Shown here: positions 49,701 to 61,300 of the stretch, piece by piece
How the letters are laid out: every line of letters begins with the position of its first letter
Position numbering within the stretch: the first letter of the stretch is position 1
Assembly (NCBI GenBank): GCA_021904315.1
Contig: CM038911.1
Span: 2,978,501 to 3,042,500, forward strand
From: Sphagnum magellanicum
Taxonomy: Eukaryota; Streptophyta; Sphagnopsida; Sphagnales; Sphagnaceae
DNA length: 64,000 bases
Direction of reading: 5' to 3'
Translations under genes and position numbers: made by a program
The notes under the pieces: generated by a model
Database searches by the model: none
What the model was told of the DNA's origin: nothing
Seen by the model: only the letters and a program-made list of their open reading frames with translations

Positions 49701-51276
49701 TGAGTGAAATTTTCAAATTAAAGTTTTTTGACCTACTTTCAATCTATTTTTTCACAACAGGACAAATTGGCAAATTTTGCAAAGTAGATTGAAAGTAGGT
49801 TTTAAAAAAGGTTGATACAACTTTTGAAACTTTCAAAAACTTCAACATATCACATTTGATGCCCTCATGTAGTCCAAAAGGACAATATCCTAAGGCATCA
49901 CCTACTTTCTAATCTACTTGTCACAAATTTGACGTGTTTTTTTACCTGAGAAGACTACTTTTTTGGTATACTTTAACATGCTTTCACATGGTGGTCCTCT
50001 TGAGAAGTTCATACATCAACAGTGGAAGTAAAAATTGAATTATGAGAATTAGAAGATGCTAAAGTCTTTGAATTCTTCTAGTTCTCACAAACAAAATTTT
50101 ATTTTTCAAGTTCTTCGGACCTAGGACCAATGTAATCTCTCTTACAAGTGAAGTTTCTTTAACAGGTGAATTGCTACTTGCTTTAAATATGTTATCTAGT
50201 TGAACACGAATGTTTTTATTTAAAGATGTTATTTCAAATTAAACTACAATTTTAGAGTTTTTTTCAATAGGATAAGGTTGTAACAATGGATAGCCTCGTT
50301 CTAATTTGTCAAACCTGACATCCTTGGATATTATCATTTTCTTTTGTGATAAATTCAAAACATCTATAAGCTTTGCTATGCATATCATAGCATACAAAGA
50401 CACAATGAATTGACTTTGCATCAAAAAAAATTTAGTTCTCTTTTGGTACATGTACATAAGCGACACAACCAAAAAATTTTAAAATGCGTAAGTTAGGTTG
50501 TTTACCCAAAAATGTTTCTTATAGTGTAGCATTCGGGTTTACTTTTGTTAGACTATGGTTGAGTAAAAATGCCATAATATTTATAACTTTTGTCCAGAGA
50601 TAAAAAGGCAACCAATTTTCCAAAGCAATATTCTGGGCCCTTTCAGTTAGCAACCTATTTTTCCTTTTAGTAACCCCATCTTGATGTGTGTGGGATTGTG
50701 TCAATTGATGACAAATCCCATTTTGTTTGCAAAATTCATTGCATGTTCCCAAAGTAAATTCACTTCCTCTATTTATTCACAAACAACTAATTCTTGCATT
50801 GGTTTTTGTTTCCACAACCTGCTTAAAATACTTGAATTTGTTGAAGGTTTCATTTTTCTTCTTCATGAAGAAAACTCATGCTTTCCTTGAAAAATCATCT
50901 ATGAAAATAACAAAATGTCCAAAGTCACTTAATGATGCATCTTGCAATGGGCCACACGTATCTACATGAACAACTATACATGTGTTTTAATAACATGTTG
51001 TATTCATAGAAGTAGAAGATACATACACTGGAAAGAGAACCTGTATATATAGAAGAATAATCTAACTAATTAATCTACGCATGATCTATTTTTGTTCTAT
51101 AGCATATATATGGTGAAACACAGTGCCATGACATGATCTTGGCTTAGGATAATACAAGAATGAACTACCTAAAAAATAACATTGATAAGTTCGACAATTC
51201 CTACATAAATTCGCTTAATTTAATATCTAAAGATTACTTTTTTTTTTAATGTTAGGAATGTTTTTTGCCAATGCAA

Positions 51277-52374
51277 TGAATGACAATGATTTCATTCCAA
51301 ATATGTTACAATTATTACATGACCTTTAAATATGCAAATAACACTTTTATTCATTGTTCAAAGCAAAATTATAATACTTTAAGATCATAAATTCTAATCA
51401 TTGAAGACCTTCATAATCTTCATGAGAATAATTAAGATTATTAATAACCTTGTTAAATTTAATTATTCATTTAATTTTAATTTTCAATATTGAATATTTC
51501 ACAATAAACATGTGTCAAAGTTTTTATGAAAGCCTTGAATTTCATATTGAATTGAAGCACCTTTAAAATATTGTATATCAATTCAAGCTAAAACATTTTG
51601 CAAAGAAATATTAAATTTGATTATGAAATGTAGTTGACTTTCAAGAGAAAATTCTTCAAAATGGTTTATTAACATTTGTAATAAATCTTGGTAAAATCTT
51701 CAAGATCATGTTCTAATTTGTTTCATTTGAGATATGAAAAAAAAAAGTCAAGTCATTAAAGTTTGGATTTCCAACCAAATTTAAACAGAAAATACTAAAT
51801 AGGACTATTGACCATCGAACATTAAAATGTTACCTATGGTTCAGTGGCTAAAATGTTCACCAAATGCCCACAACTTTGTGACTTCAAATGTTGAGTGAGG
51901 ACTACCTAATGCAACTTTATCTAAATGTGGTGTTGTTATGTAATTGTATGGAATAAGTAGACACACCTTTTTTTAATATACACACATTTATATGTCTAAA
52001 TTCCCTTTCATAATAACTATCTATTCATAATATTTTAGTTGATTTTTGATAAATTGAAATTGAAATTATTATTATTATATTTTTTAAACTGCAATTTTTT
52101 AATTTTCTATCTTTTTAAATTCTAATTAACATATTGTAAAAAAAATCAATTTGATAAGTATAATGTTAATAAATGAAAATTAAAAATCCAGATCTGAGTT
52201 ATATAGTGTACATGTGTACAAGCCATGTACTTCACTTGGTCAATAGCACTGGTCCTAATTCACTCAATGTTCATTCATTGTTCACATTTTCAATTGTGCG
52301 TTCATTTTACTGAAGTTTTATGAAATTCATTACAAAATGAGTGGAATGTTAAGTGAATTGGAGGCATAAAATTC
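51277..52374. other. AT-rich intergenic DNA
   Basis: About 1.1 kb. A possible SINE-like head lies near 51834-51905 (ATGGTTCAGTGGCTAAAATG and a weak B-box-like word). Otherwise nothing recognisable. Confidence 0.45.
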
Positions 52375-52725
52375 CTTGTAGGAAGAGGCTCACAGTGACT
52401 TTGAATGTTGCCAACTTCAAATTGCAACTTGGAATAATGGAATATTTGTTTTTGCCACATAGTTTAAAAAGGTTCCCAATTTTTAGTTTCATCCCACAAA
52501 AGAATCTCAATTAAATTTTCTTTCTTGCTACAATTTTTACGAGTTCCAAACCTAGAGATTAAAAATGACGAGACACCAACCAAGAGTAGTCATCATGTTG
52601 TCATTGACCGGTGGTGATCCCATTTCCATTAGATGAGCCTAATACTCTATCTAGTGGTATCATGTATTGATTGTTGACATCATTTAGTGGAATTCTCAAA
52701 AGTTTGAAACTAATTTGTCAATACT
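52375..52725 (+). repeat. Old third copy of a segment of the inverted arms
   Basis: It aligns by eye with 26030-26345 of the left arm (and inverted with 42345-42665). Shared words in order: AGGAAGAGGC, CAACTTCAAATTGC, TTTGCCACA, CCCAATTTT or GCCAATTTT, then ATCCCRCA, GTCATTGACYGG and TTGACATCAT. Divergence is far greater than between the two arms. It corresponds to DNA between the CVNH promoter and the 30-bp repeat array, so that piece is probably part of a dispersed repeat. Confidence 0.6.
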
Positions 52726-52759
52726 CATCATCATTTGTCAATACTAGTATCACAATTCA

Positions 52760-52975
52760 GCACCTACTATGGAGCTTTGAGCTCCCCTAGTGGCTGAGGA
52801 GGGTTCCCTGTCAAGCTAGGGGTTCGAAATTCGAGTACATAGCTGAAGGTTTCCTTGTGAAGCTGGAGGTTGGGAGTTCAAATCCCAACTAGACCACTTT
52901 TCTTTAATCATTGTCCTGTGAGCTACCCTTATGGTTAGGGGTGTAAGCCTGTGGCCAGAGGTTACCAAAATAAAA
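52760..52975 (+). repeat. tRNA-derived SINE-like cluster
   Basis: CTAGTGGCTGAGGAG (A-box-like) is followed by GGGGTTCGAAATTCGAG (B-box-like, 52822-52838). A second B-box-like word GGGAGTTCAAATCCCAAC follows at about 52874, then TTATGGTTAGGGGTGTAAG. This looks like two or three tandem or nested SINE heads. No complete tRNA gene can be folded. Confidence 0.45.
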
Positions 52976-53006
52976 ACCTATTCTCTTAAATATCAAGTTA
53001 ATATTA

Positions 53007-54135
53007 TTGTCTTTTGATTTTTCTTTTCTAGTTTCCCTTGCCCACAAAATAAGTATCATTTTATTTTATTTCTCATTTTTCCTTTTTCCCTGTCCTAAAT
53101 GTCAATATCCTTTGTTTTTTCTTTTCTTTGTTTCTCATTTTCTCCTCCCCTTTCCTTATCCCCAAGATAAATATCATTTTTTTTTCTATTAATTTTTGTT
53201 TTTTTAATGTTGTGCCATTGTTCCCACTACCAATTTCCATCATGAATACACTCCACGTATACTCTGACTCCTTCTATTTGTTCCACTAGTCTCCTACCTA
53301 CTTACCTACAACGTGGTTTTCACTCCTTATATGCTTTGTGTTCCTACTATTGTTTCCTCTAGTTGGGAGAACTTTGCTTCTGAAAAACTTTGGCAAATAT
53401 CAATAAAATTTTCTTTTTTCTTTTGCACGAAACATTTTGAAAATTATTTTGTGTTGAAGTAAGTGTGTGCAGTAAGTATTTGAATAGGTTAATTTTCATT
53501 ATTTACACCTCTATAATCCAAGCATAGATTAAATCAAGAATTCTGAATTGAAATCTAACATTTTTTGGGCTTAATATGGCCACTAGGAAGCTACACTCAA
53601 AAAGATGATGGTACCAACATGTGTGGGTGCTACTTCACAAAATGGCTTTTGGAAATGGCGGTAGAAAAGTGACCACAGACCACTCTTGAAACTTGTTCAA
53701 CTTACTGGCTTTGCAATCACCTTATAATGCCACTTTAATGGCCTGTAATCACTTGGGCCTCTCAAAGGTCTACAAATCCAAAGAATTGCAAATTCATTGT
53801 TGTCTTGGCCTTTTTTACACCCAATCACTTGCCTGGGGCTTTTTTTTCACAACCAAGCACATGTTAGAGAACATGTTGGGAACTTGGGTTTTTTAAGTAA
53901 ATGTTGGGAACTTGGGTTTTTTAAGTAAATGTTGGAATTGGGTGTGGTGTTGGTGAGTTTATTTTCATTATTTCCAACCCTTTCTCCTTTCCCATACCTA
54001 AGGGAAAACATCACTTTTTTTTTTCATTTTTTTTTTTCCATTACCCCCAATGGAAGTATCATTTTTTTAAAAAAAATTCCCCTTTTCTCCTCATGTTTCC
54101 TCCCCCCCCCCCAAGATAAATATCATTTAATTTTC
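53007..54135. repeat. Pyrimidine-rich degenerate tandem repeats, interrupted
   Basis: The module CCCAAGATAAATATCATTTT followed by a long T/C-rich stretch recurs, in variants, at about 53041, 53160, 54045 and 54112, plus weaker copies. About 750 bp of other DNA (53210-53960) splits the array. It includes a 28-bp tandem pair GTTGGGAACTTGGGTTTTTT-AAGTAAAT at about 53876-53931. Confidence 0.55.
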
Positions 54136-55754
54136 TCTCTTTCTTTGGTTTGTGGGATCTTCATCCCACACTAGTGGCAAAAAAGTTCTCAAGTTTTTGT
54201 TGTTTAAACATTATTTTGCATAGTAAAATTGACATCATTTTTGGTAAGGTGAACATTAAAGATAATGATTCTTTGATTTCAATTATTCACAAAGGATCAC
54301 AAACCCTAATTTCTAATAATAAAAAACATGAAACACCTTCACTTGTGAATGGGGCCTTTGATTGTTTTTTAATCGAAGAACCAAGGGGAAAGGAATTTTC
54401 AATTTCAAATCATGATGTTATAAAACATATATAAAATATCACAATGTTTTTTAAATAATTATTTTTAAATGCTTAATTTTTTAAAAAATAATTATAGTTT
54501 TTGAGATTTAAAAAATTCTATAAAATAATAAATTAAAATCACATTCCATTCATTCAATGGATATTTAGTTTCTTAAACATGATTCATCTAATATCCCATT
54601 GTTTTGAACACATAAGACTAACACATTATAAGTAAAAAATCCATATTCATGAGTTTTGTAGGTGTGACAAAATGTGTGGGCAAAATCCAAAAGTCCATTA
54701 CTTATTGGTTATTCATAATTTTGATTTGATTTTTTCATTATTGGAAGGTTGATTATGATAGCTTTAGATAAATGTGTTCCTTTTTTCTATTATTTCAATG
54801 AGTTTTATTTTATTTATTTTATTGCATATAGGGAATAGAAGAAAAACTACCATTGTGACATCCATATAAGGTCACCGTAGTGTGCAAACACCCCCCTAAT
54901 GAAATGATCCATATCACACCTAGGTGCATTGTGCACCTCCATGGCCATTAGAATAAAATGGTGCCCTTCACGAAGCTTTTTATACTTGTGAATTTTAGTA
55001 ATGGCACTAAGATCTGCAACTGCACCTCTTGGTCAATAAATGACATTGAAAGCCACCGTTTCTTGCATCAGGTTAGTAATTACGACATTGGGAACAAACA
55101 CTTAGTCCTCTTGGGTCATGTAAAGATCAGCTCGTAATGAAACTCTTGATATAAAAACGTACCATTGTTCTTTCCATATAGCTTGTCCATTCTTTCGAGC
55201 GAGGGCATACATGACATTTTAGATGGCATCATGTGAGGTTATTCGCTAACCTCCAAACATGCAATGAGTTAATTGCGTGCCAAATGCGTCCAGCCCATGT
55301 TCACATTCACATGTGAAAAGACTAAATTCCAAGGGTTGAATCAAATTGAGATGGAAACGCAATGTTGAAATGAAAGTAGAGTGTGCGATGCGAAATCAAT
55401 GGATAGATGGCATAGTAACCAACCATAGTCCCGCCCCCTTGCCCAAACAAGAATGAATGTGGGTTGTGGATGTTTATAAAAAAAAAATCATATTTCAAGA
55501 TAGACCTAAAGGATGTGTCATGGTGGATGTCCATCAAATAAGCTTATAGACTTGGGGTACTAGTAATTACTAGACTTTCAAAAGAAGGTGTGTTTCCTTA
55601 GTTATAAGAGGAAGAACATCTTGTGCTTGTGTTGCACGTAAGCATGACTAAAGTGGGTGTGGGCCCCTTTTCAATTTAAGAAATGTACTCCTCAAAAACG
55701 AATCTATTAAAAATACGAAACCATTAAAGTCCAACCCCTTAAAAAAGTAGATGG
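54136..55754. other. AT-rich intergenic DNA
   Basis: About 1.6 kb. A 94-aa open frame (54150-54434) has no recognised similarity. Nothing else supported. Confidence 0.45.
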
Positions 55755-55759
55755 GGCAC

Positions 55760-56613
55760 TGACGCGCCCCCAAGCTCCTTGTTAGACCCAAAAAAGGTCC
55801 AACTATGTTAAAGAGCGGAAATAGTTAGAACTTGGTGTCACTCCCAACTTCCAGCAGTAAAGGGGGTGAGAGGGGCGTGCTAAAAGCTCCGGGATTAGAC
55901 TAGGAAGAGGGACAAGCTATTTAGTTATTTGGTCCTACATCCAAAACCAACCAACAAGTTGGTTAAAACTCATTCTGCACACTTTTGGTGTTGGGACAAA
56001 CCACGGGCAACCTTGGACTCACTTGACTCACCACGGCTCGGACTCAGGGAAGCCACCACCTTCCCACATATAGTATTCTTTGTGTCTTTCTGCCGCACTT
56101 GCATCCGAATGGCACTTTTTCTCGGGACTCCCAAAGTGGAGTCCCAAAACTGTCCCGATTTGGACTCCCGAGACTTTGGGCGTTCATAACTTCTCTCTCC
56201 AACCTCCGATTGGGATGAGGTATAAAGCAAAATTGTAGCTCTCCTTGAGAGCTTTCCAACCATATGTCAAACTCCACCTAAACACACTAGGATCGGGTCA
56301 ATTCCCGACTTTTAGTGGTCAGGAGTCAAACTACCAATTTGACTCCCAACCTTTCTTTCACCTATAACTTGTGTTGCAGATATTGAAATGGCTCATGCGA
56401 GGCCATTTTGAACATCTACACTTCAAGACCTTTCCAACAGTATAAAAAACACCTCAATGGGAGGTGTTTTGACCCTGCAAGTCGAGTTCTAAATTTTTGG
56501 GAGTCCTGGAGGACTCCCAAGTCCCATTTTTGGGAGTCCTGGAGGACTCCCAAGTCCCATTTTCGGGAGTGTGAATGGCGACCTCACACTTCCCTCAAAG
56601 TGGGGTTGCGACA
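55760..56613 (-). mobile_element. Solo LTR of the chromovirus family, inverted
   Basis: Read on the minus strand it starts TGTCGCAACCCCACTTTG and ends GGGCGCGTCA. A perfect 5-bp duplication GGCAC flanks it (55755-55759 and 56614-56618). It is 854 bp long, including a local 44-bp tandem repeat of a TTTTGGGAGTCCTGGAGGAC unit near 56490-56570. It is diverged from the full-length copy and similar to the 38.1-kb solo LTR. Confidence 0.9.
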
Positions 56614-56699
56614 GGCACAATCCTTCATAGAGAGAAGGCTTATGTTAGTAATTGGTAGGATATATACTAGTAGGATATTGGTAGTCAAGCCTAATGCCT

Positions 56700-57340
56700 C
56701 ATTGAGGGACCTTAAAAAGACTCCCATGATCTTAAACCCATAATGTCCTCACATACATGCATAATTCTCTTATTGAAATTCGTTAGAAAAGATAGGAAGG
56801 AAGTAGAAAGAAATATTGTCCATGTGAAATAAAAAGGTTGACGAACTACACATGAAGACAAAATGCCCAAAACAACTTGGGCATCTTTGAGGAGATGAAA
56901 ATCATCGATATGTGTCATATTCTAAAATAAAATCTCATTCAAAAAATGTGTGGTAAAGTCCTGAGAACCCATTGGCACACCCAAAATGCGTAAGCCATTT
57001 GTGACCAAAGAGTAACTTTGAAAAATCTTTAGGTTTTGAAAAATTTCTAAAAGATTCCAAAGCTTGCATTTTGACACATTGACCCTAAGCCCAACTAGGG
57101 TTAATTGGGTTGAAAGGTGGTCAAAAGCGTAAATAATTTCATTCATAGGCCACACGATGTGGGTATTGTCCGCTAAGGATGAAAAGATGTAATTGGGGCC
57201 TACATGATGATTTTTAAAAAAGCTTGATAATGGACCAAAACAAATAAAGGACCTCCTAAGGGGCCACCTTACCTCATGTTTAAAAATAAAACTTGAAAAT
57301 GGAAATGAATATTGAAACTTGCATACATACAACAAATAAA
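56700..57340 (-). mobile_element. LINE (non-LTR retrotransposon) reverse-transcriptase fragment
   Basis: A 137-aa minus-strand open piece (57335-56922) includes SSLADNTHIVWPMNEIIYAF, VGLRVNVSKCKLW and TNGLRILGVPMGSQDF. This is the order of the RT catalytic ADD box (here ADN, so the second catalytic aspartate is replaced) and the following blocks in plant LINEs. A second piece (56918-56712) continues in another frame: IDDFHLLKDAQVVLGILSSC, then FNKRIMHVCEDIMGLRS. Both ends are missing, so it is a dead, 5'-truncated and 3'-truncated remnant. Confidence 0.65.
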
Positions 57341-57520
57341 TTCAAAAATTGATATTTGCTCAAAAGTTTCTTGTAATAATTTTGGCCAATAACAAAAGGA
57401 TGACAACTATAAATACATGTAGAAAAATGATCAAGTTTCTTGAATCTTGAGTTAGCACATGACTCCAAGCTCCAAATTACCTACAAACTCCAAAGCCATC
57501 CTATATATTTTTTGGAACAC

Positions 57521-57639
57521 AACATTCAATTCAATATAATACAAAAAATCAGTTATACACAACATGCAATTCAACATAATAAAAAAGTCATTAATACATA
57601 ACATGCAATTCAACATAATAAAAAAAGATGTTAATAAAT
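57521..57639. repeat. 39-40-bp minisatellite, 3 copies
   Basis: AACATGCAATTCAACATAAT plus an A-rich half repeats at 57521 (variant), 57561 and 57600. This is the third array in this window with a period of 39-40 bp; the three units are unrelated in sequence. Confidence 0.75.
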
Positions 57640-58360
57640 CTTGCGCTTGGGGTTAGGTGATGATGAAGAAGATGAACAAGAAATAAAGGCAAGAACAAGG
57701 AAAAGACTCTTCAAATGGAAAAGATGAGAAGGCAAAAAGACAAGATGGTAGATGGATTTGGGTTCAATGAGGAACCCTAAACCTAAGACCCTTAAAACTT
57801 AGGAACCCTAAACATTATTTAAAACCTAAGACCTTAACCCCTACCTAAACCTTTGAGCCAGAGTTTGTAAAAATAGCCCTTAAGACTTGTGGGCAGGTTT
57901 TAAGGCCAGGTCTAAGGGCTAGGACTAGCTAACTTTGGCTTATTCTTGGGTTGGGTCAAGGTCTTGCAAAACTCTTGGACCCAAGCCATGTCCAGTTTTA
58001 TTAATTTTTAAGAATTTGAAATTATTGTATTTAAAATAAATATTTGTATTAACTTTTGTGATATAAAAAATTGGCGAATTTTCCCCCCAAAAAATAGAAA
58101 AATGAGTCAAATTTGCACTAGAAAAAGTTAAATCCTAAATATTCCTAATTTTTTGGGAAAGAAAAGACAAAATGAAATTTTTGTTTCAATTTTTATAAGA
58201 AAATTCCAACGAATTGGATGTAGACCCTCCGGGTCTGTGTCTAAACCCGCCGGTTCCGGTGATCTGTGGTTCTCCCTCAGCGTCTAGTTGTCGTTGTGTG
58301 CGGCTTCGTTTGTTTTTTCAGCTCTTCTGTGTTGGAGGCCTCGCAGGAAGACGATCGAGC
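57640..58360. other. Upstream region of the PPR gene
   Basis: AT-rich to about 58200, then abruptly GC-richer, marking the promoter or leader of the PPR gene. No clear TATA box was chosen. Confidence 0.4.
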
Positions 58361-61300
58361 ATGGAACCGGGCGTTGTCAATTTGCGCTTGCTCGCCGCAA
58401 TTCGAGCGGCGTCTGTAGCGGATCGAATGCTCGTTTCTTCCACAGCACCGAGCTCTCGCGCCGCGTATTCTTACGCCACCGCGGCTTCCTGTGCTTCAGG
58501 TAGATGTTTTTCTTGCTTTGTCTCCTTGTTTGTGCATATTTTGGGAATCGATTTCAGAGATTTTGATAAAAACGAAGAGACACAAGTCTTTGTTTTTGTT
58601 CGGAAATATCGAAATATGATATGTATGGTAGGTAGACGTTTTCTGGCTGCATCCCGTTGTGTATATGTGTGTGTTTTTGTATATTTTAGAAGTAATAGAT
58701 TTTGATGAAGCAAAGATGGAGTGAAACAAGTCCTTGGTTTGTTCGGCACGATTGAAAATCTTGTCGGATTGAAAAAAAATGTTCGGGATTCAGGGAAATG
58801 CTGATGGGTTGCCATTTGATGCATCCCTGTGACAATGTTGTCAGTTTTCTTTGTTTCTTGGTTTTTGCTGCATTGTATTCGGTGTTGTAGGTGTTGTGAG
58901 AGTATACCTATGGGAAGCTTGAATCTCACAAAACCCTTAAAACCCTAACATTCATTCCTGGTAAACATTTTTGCCTCTTGCTTGTTGAAATGCAATAGAG
59001 GGAAAGTGTCTATTTGGATCTGAGACATATGTGGACACATCTGTGCATTCCTGTGTGGCTTATTGTGTGCATGCTGCAACCATTATTGGTGTTTTCTGTA
59101 ACTCTGCAGAAGCTCTTCTGCCTCAGGAGTCAATGGCACCAGTTGGCCTATTAAGGAGAGTAGGTCACAAAGCACGGGAAGAGGCCTCTCATCTGATTGC
59201 CACGCGGAAAACAGCACACCTGGGGGAACCTTGGCATAGGAATTGGGAGGTGGATTCTACACACTCCAAGGTAACATCAGGACGAGCTTCAGGATGTATG
59301 GGAAGGCTTTTTAACCTGGTGAGGGAGAAGAAGTTTGAAGAGATGCTTGCATATCTGGATCAACTGGGGAGAAGTCAAGACAGTTTAATTCAACAGGAGC
59401 TGGATGTATACCTGTATGCTCGGTTGATGACAGTGTGTACACGGGATCTGGGACCAGAGTGCGCTCTCCCAATATTTGAGCTAATGTTGCAACAGGGTGA
59501 AGTGGTTCCTAACGTGGTCCACTACACTATTGTGATCCGGTCATTGATGGACCTTGCGGCACATGAAGGGAATGGAAGTACTATTCCTGGACACAAGGGG
59601 CTGTCAGAGCAGACAAGCCACAAAAGTTGGTCCTCAAAAGCAATTGAGCTCTTGAAAGAGATGCGTGTGAAGGGTATAGTGCCTAATGAACTGACTTATA
59701 AGCCAATTATGGCATGGCTTCCATCAAAGGGGAGAGTTGTAGAGTTTGAAGAACTTAAAAAGTTAATGGAGGTTGATGAAGTCCCTTTTGTGGGAGTGTT
59801 CAAGTACTATGAGATCAGGCTGGCACTACGAGTGGCTGATTTTGACAAGGCTAAGACACTTTTCATTGCAGCCAAGAGGGAGAATAAGAACATTGCTTCC
59901 TCTTTAAACTGTGAGCACTATTCATTCAGTCTCAGAGCTATACACCATTCTTTTTCTTTCCATTGTTATGTGAGCATGATGGAACCATCCTTCTGTGGTC
60001 AGGTACCAATTTGGTCATCTGTGCTCATGACAAAGCAGAGGATATATGAGCTGCTCATAATGCCACAGGATTTTGTTTATCTTTCCTAAGACAAATATTA
60101 CCATTACTGTATTATTCAGCTTGTGTTTGCTCTATTTTTGGGGACATACTTGGTTGAAGAGGAGGGAGACTGATGGGGCAGGCATGATGCGGTGGCATGG
60201 GGTAAATGGCGTTGATGGTTTGGGTAGCCTGGTTTTTGATGAGATTTGCATTGGATGATCAAATTATGGAGCTGCTGGAGTTACTCCCCAAAATCCTCAC
60301 CAGCCTGAACACTAGTCATGGTATTGCCACTGCATTTCAGTGTCTTGGCAAACATGGGCAACTCGAGACCGCCTTGCAGTGTCTGTCCCTCTTGAAAAAG
60401 AATGGTACACCACCAGTAGCTACATGCTTTCTTGGCTCAATTTCTTAAGTTATTGGTAATTGGAGTGAACAACATGAAATTGGCACCATAATGGGCTTTG
60501 AGATTCCTTCCTGTTTAATGCAACAAGCTGCAGCTGCTCTGTTTGTGAGATGCCATCTTGTTGTCACAAGCAAAGATTTTTTGGGGTGAGTGTTGGTGTC
60601 TTACATCAGATAATTGTGGACAGGTGAAAGGGAACAGCTGCTGGGTCACTATTTGATTGCTCTGATTCTTGGCTATACTAAAGGCAAGAAGGTACAGTTG
60701 TTGACAGGAGGTGAAGCATCTGTATGCCTAAGAATTCTATTCTGAGGTTCATCTGAGAATGGGTTGGGTGGTGAGACTTGGGAGAGAGGTGGAAGGCTTG
60801 ACCTATCATAATCAAGTGTGGACGTGCATGTGCAAAGAGACATGTCTGTGTGTAGCATTGCCAGAAAAATCAAGTAGAAATTCAGTTCCATTGCTTTGAG
60901 TTATGGGTCTCTTCTGCCATGATCTTATCTGAAGTTCTTACTGTGGACTGGATTTGCAGTTGGATGATGCAGAGAATGCTTTGAGGGAGGTTGAAAAGAA
61001 GTGCAATGTGAAGGCAGAAGCGAGTGTTTTTAACATTCTCATTGACTTTTGCTGCAGACAGGGTGAGGTACGGGTACTGATTACCTGTTTCTGGAATGTT
61101 GATTTCCACAGATGACTTTGAGGATGCACCTTATGTACCATCTTGTGTGTTGCTATGATGTCAGGTGTCTCGAGGTTTAGACTTCTTAGATGAAATGCAG
61201 CAGAGAGGGTTGGAGTTGTCTACCTTCTCATTCAATCCTTTCATCCGTGAGTTTGGGCGTTGGAGCATGGTAGATGAGGTACATTTCACACTGGAAATTT

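Larger units (their letters stand above)
45983..51271 (-). mobile_element. Broken Ty1/copia LTR retrotransposon
   Basis: The minus-strand element is flanked by a perfect TGCAA duplication (45978-45982 and 51272-51276). The LTRs lie at about 45983-46902 (3', enlarged by an insertion) and about 50996-51271 (5'). A purine tract (GAGAGAAGG) abuts the 3' LTR. Recognisable parts in 5'-3' order: integrase core (VHVDTCGPLQ, about 50965; NGICHQLTQSHTHQDGVTKR, about 50700), the region after it (FDKLERGYP), reverse transcriptase (KWVYKKKYNTKGKVEKLKAR, about 49010; DYMETFAPVIKW), and RNase H (TEYEAFF, about 47950; IPTSSQLADIFIKPL, about 47055). Gag was not recognised. The LTRs are clearly diverged, so it is much older than the gypsy copy. 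Many breaks; dead. Confidence 0.85.

Noticed and set aside
56464-56590. Separate minisatellite near 56.5 kb
   Set aside because: The repeated GGGAGTCCTGGAGGACTCCC words are internal to the inverted solo LTR.
58471-58929. 152-aa minus-strand frame opposite PPR exon 1 and intron 1
   Set aside because: Antisense shadow across an intron, with no recognisable domain.
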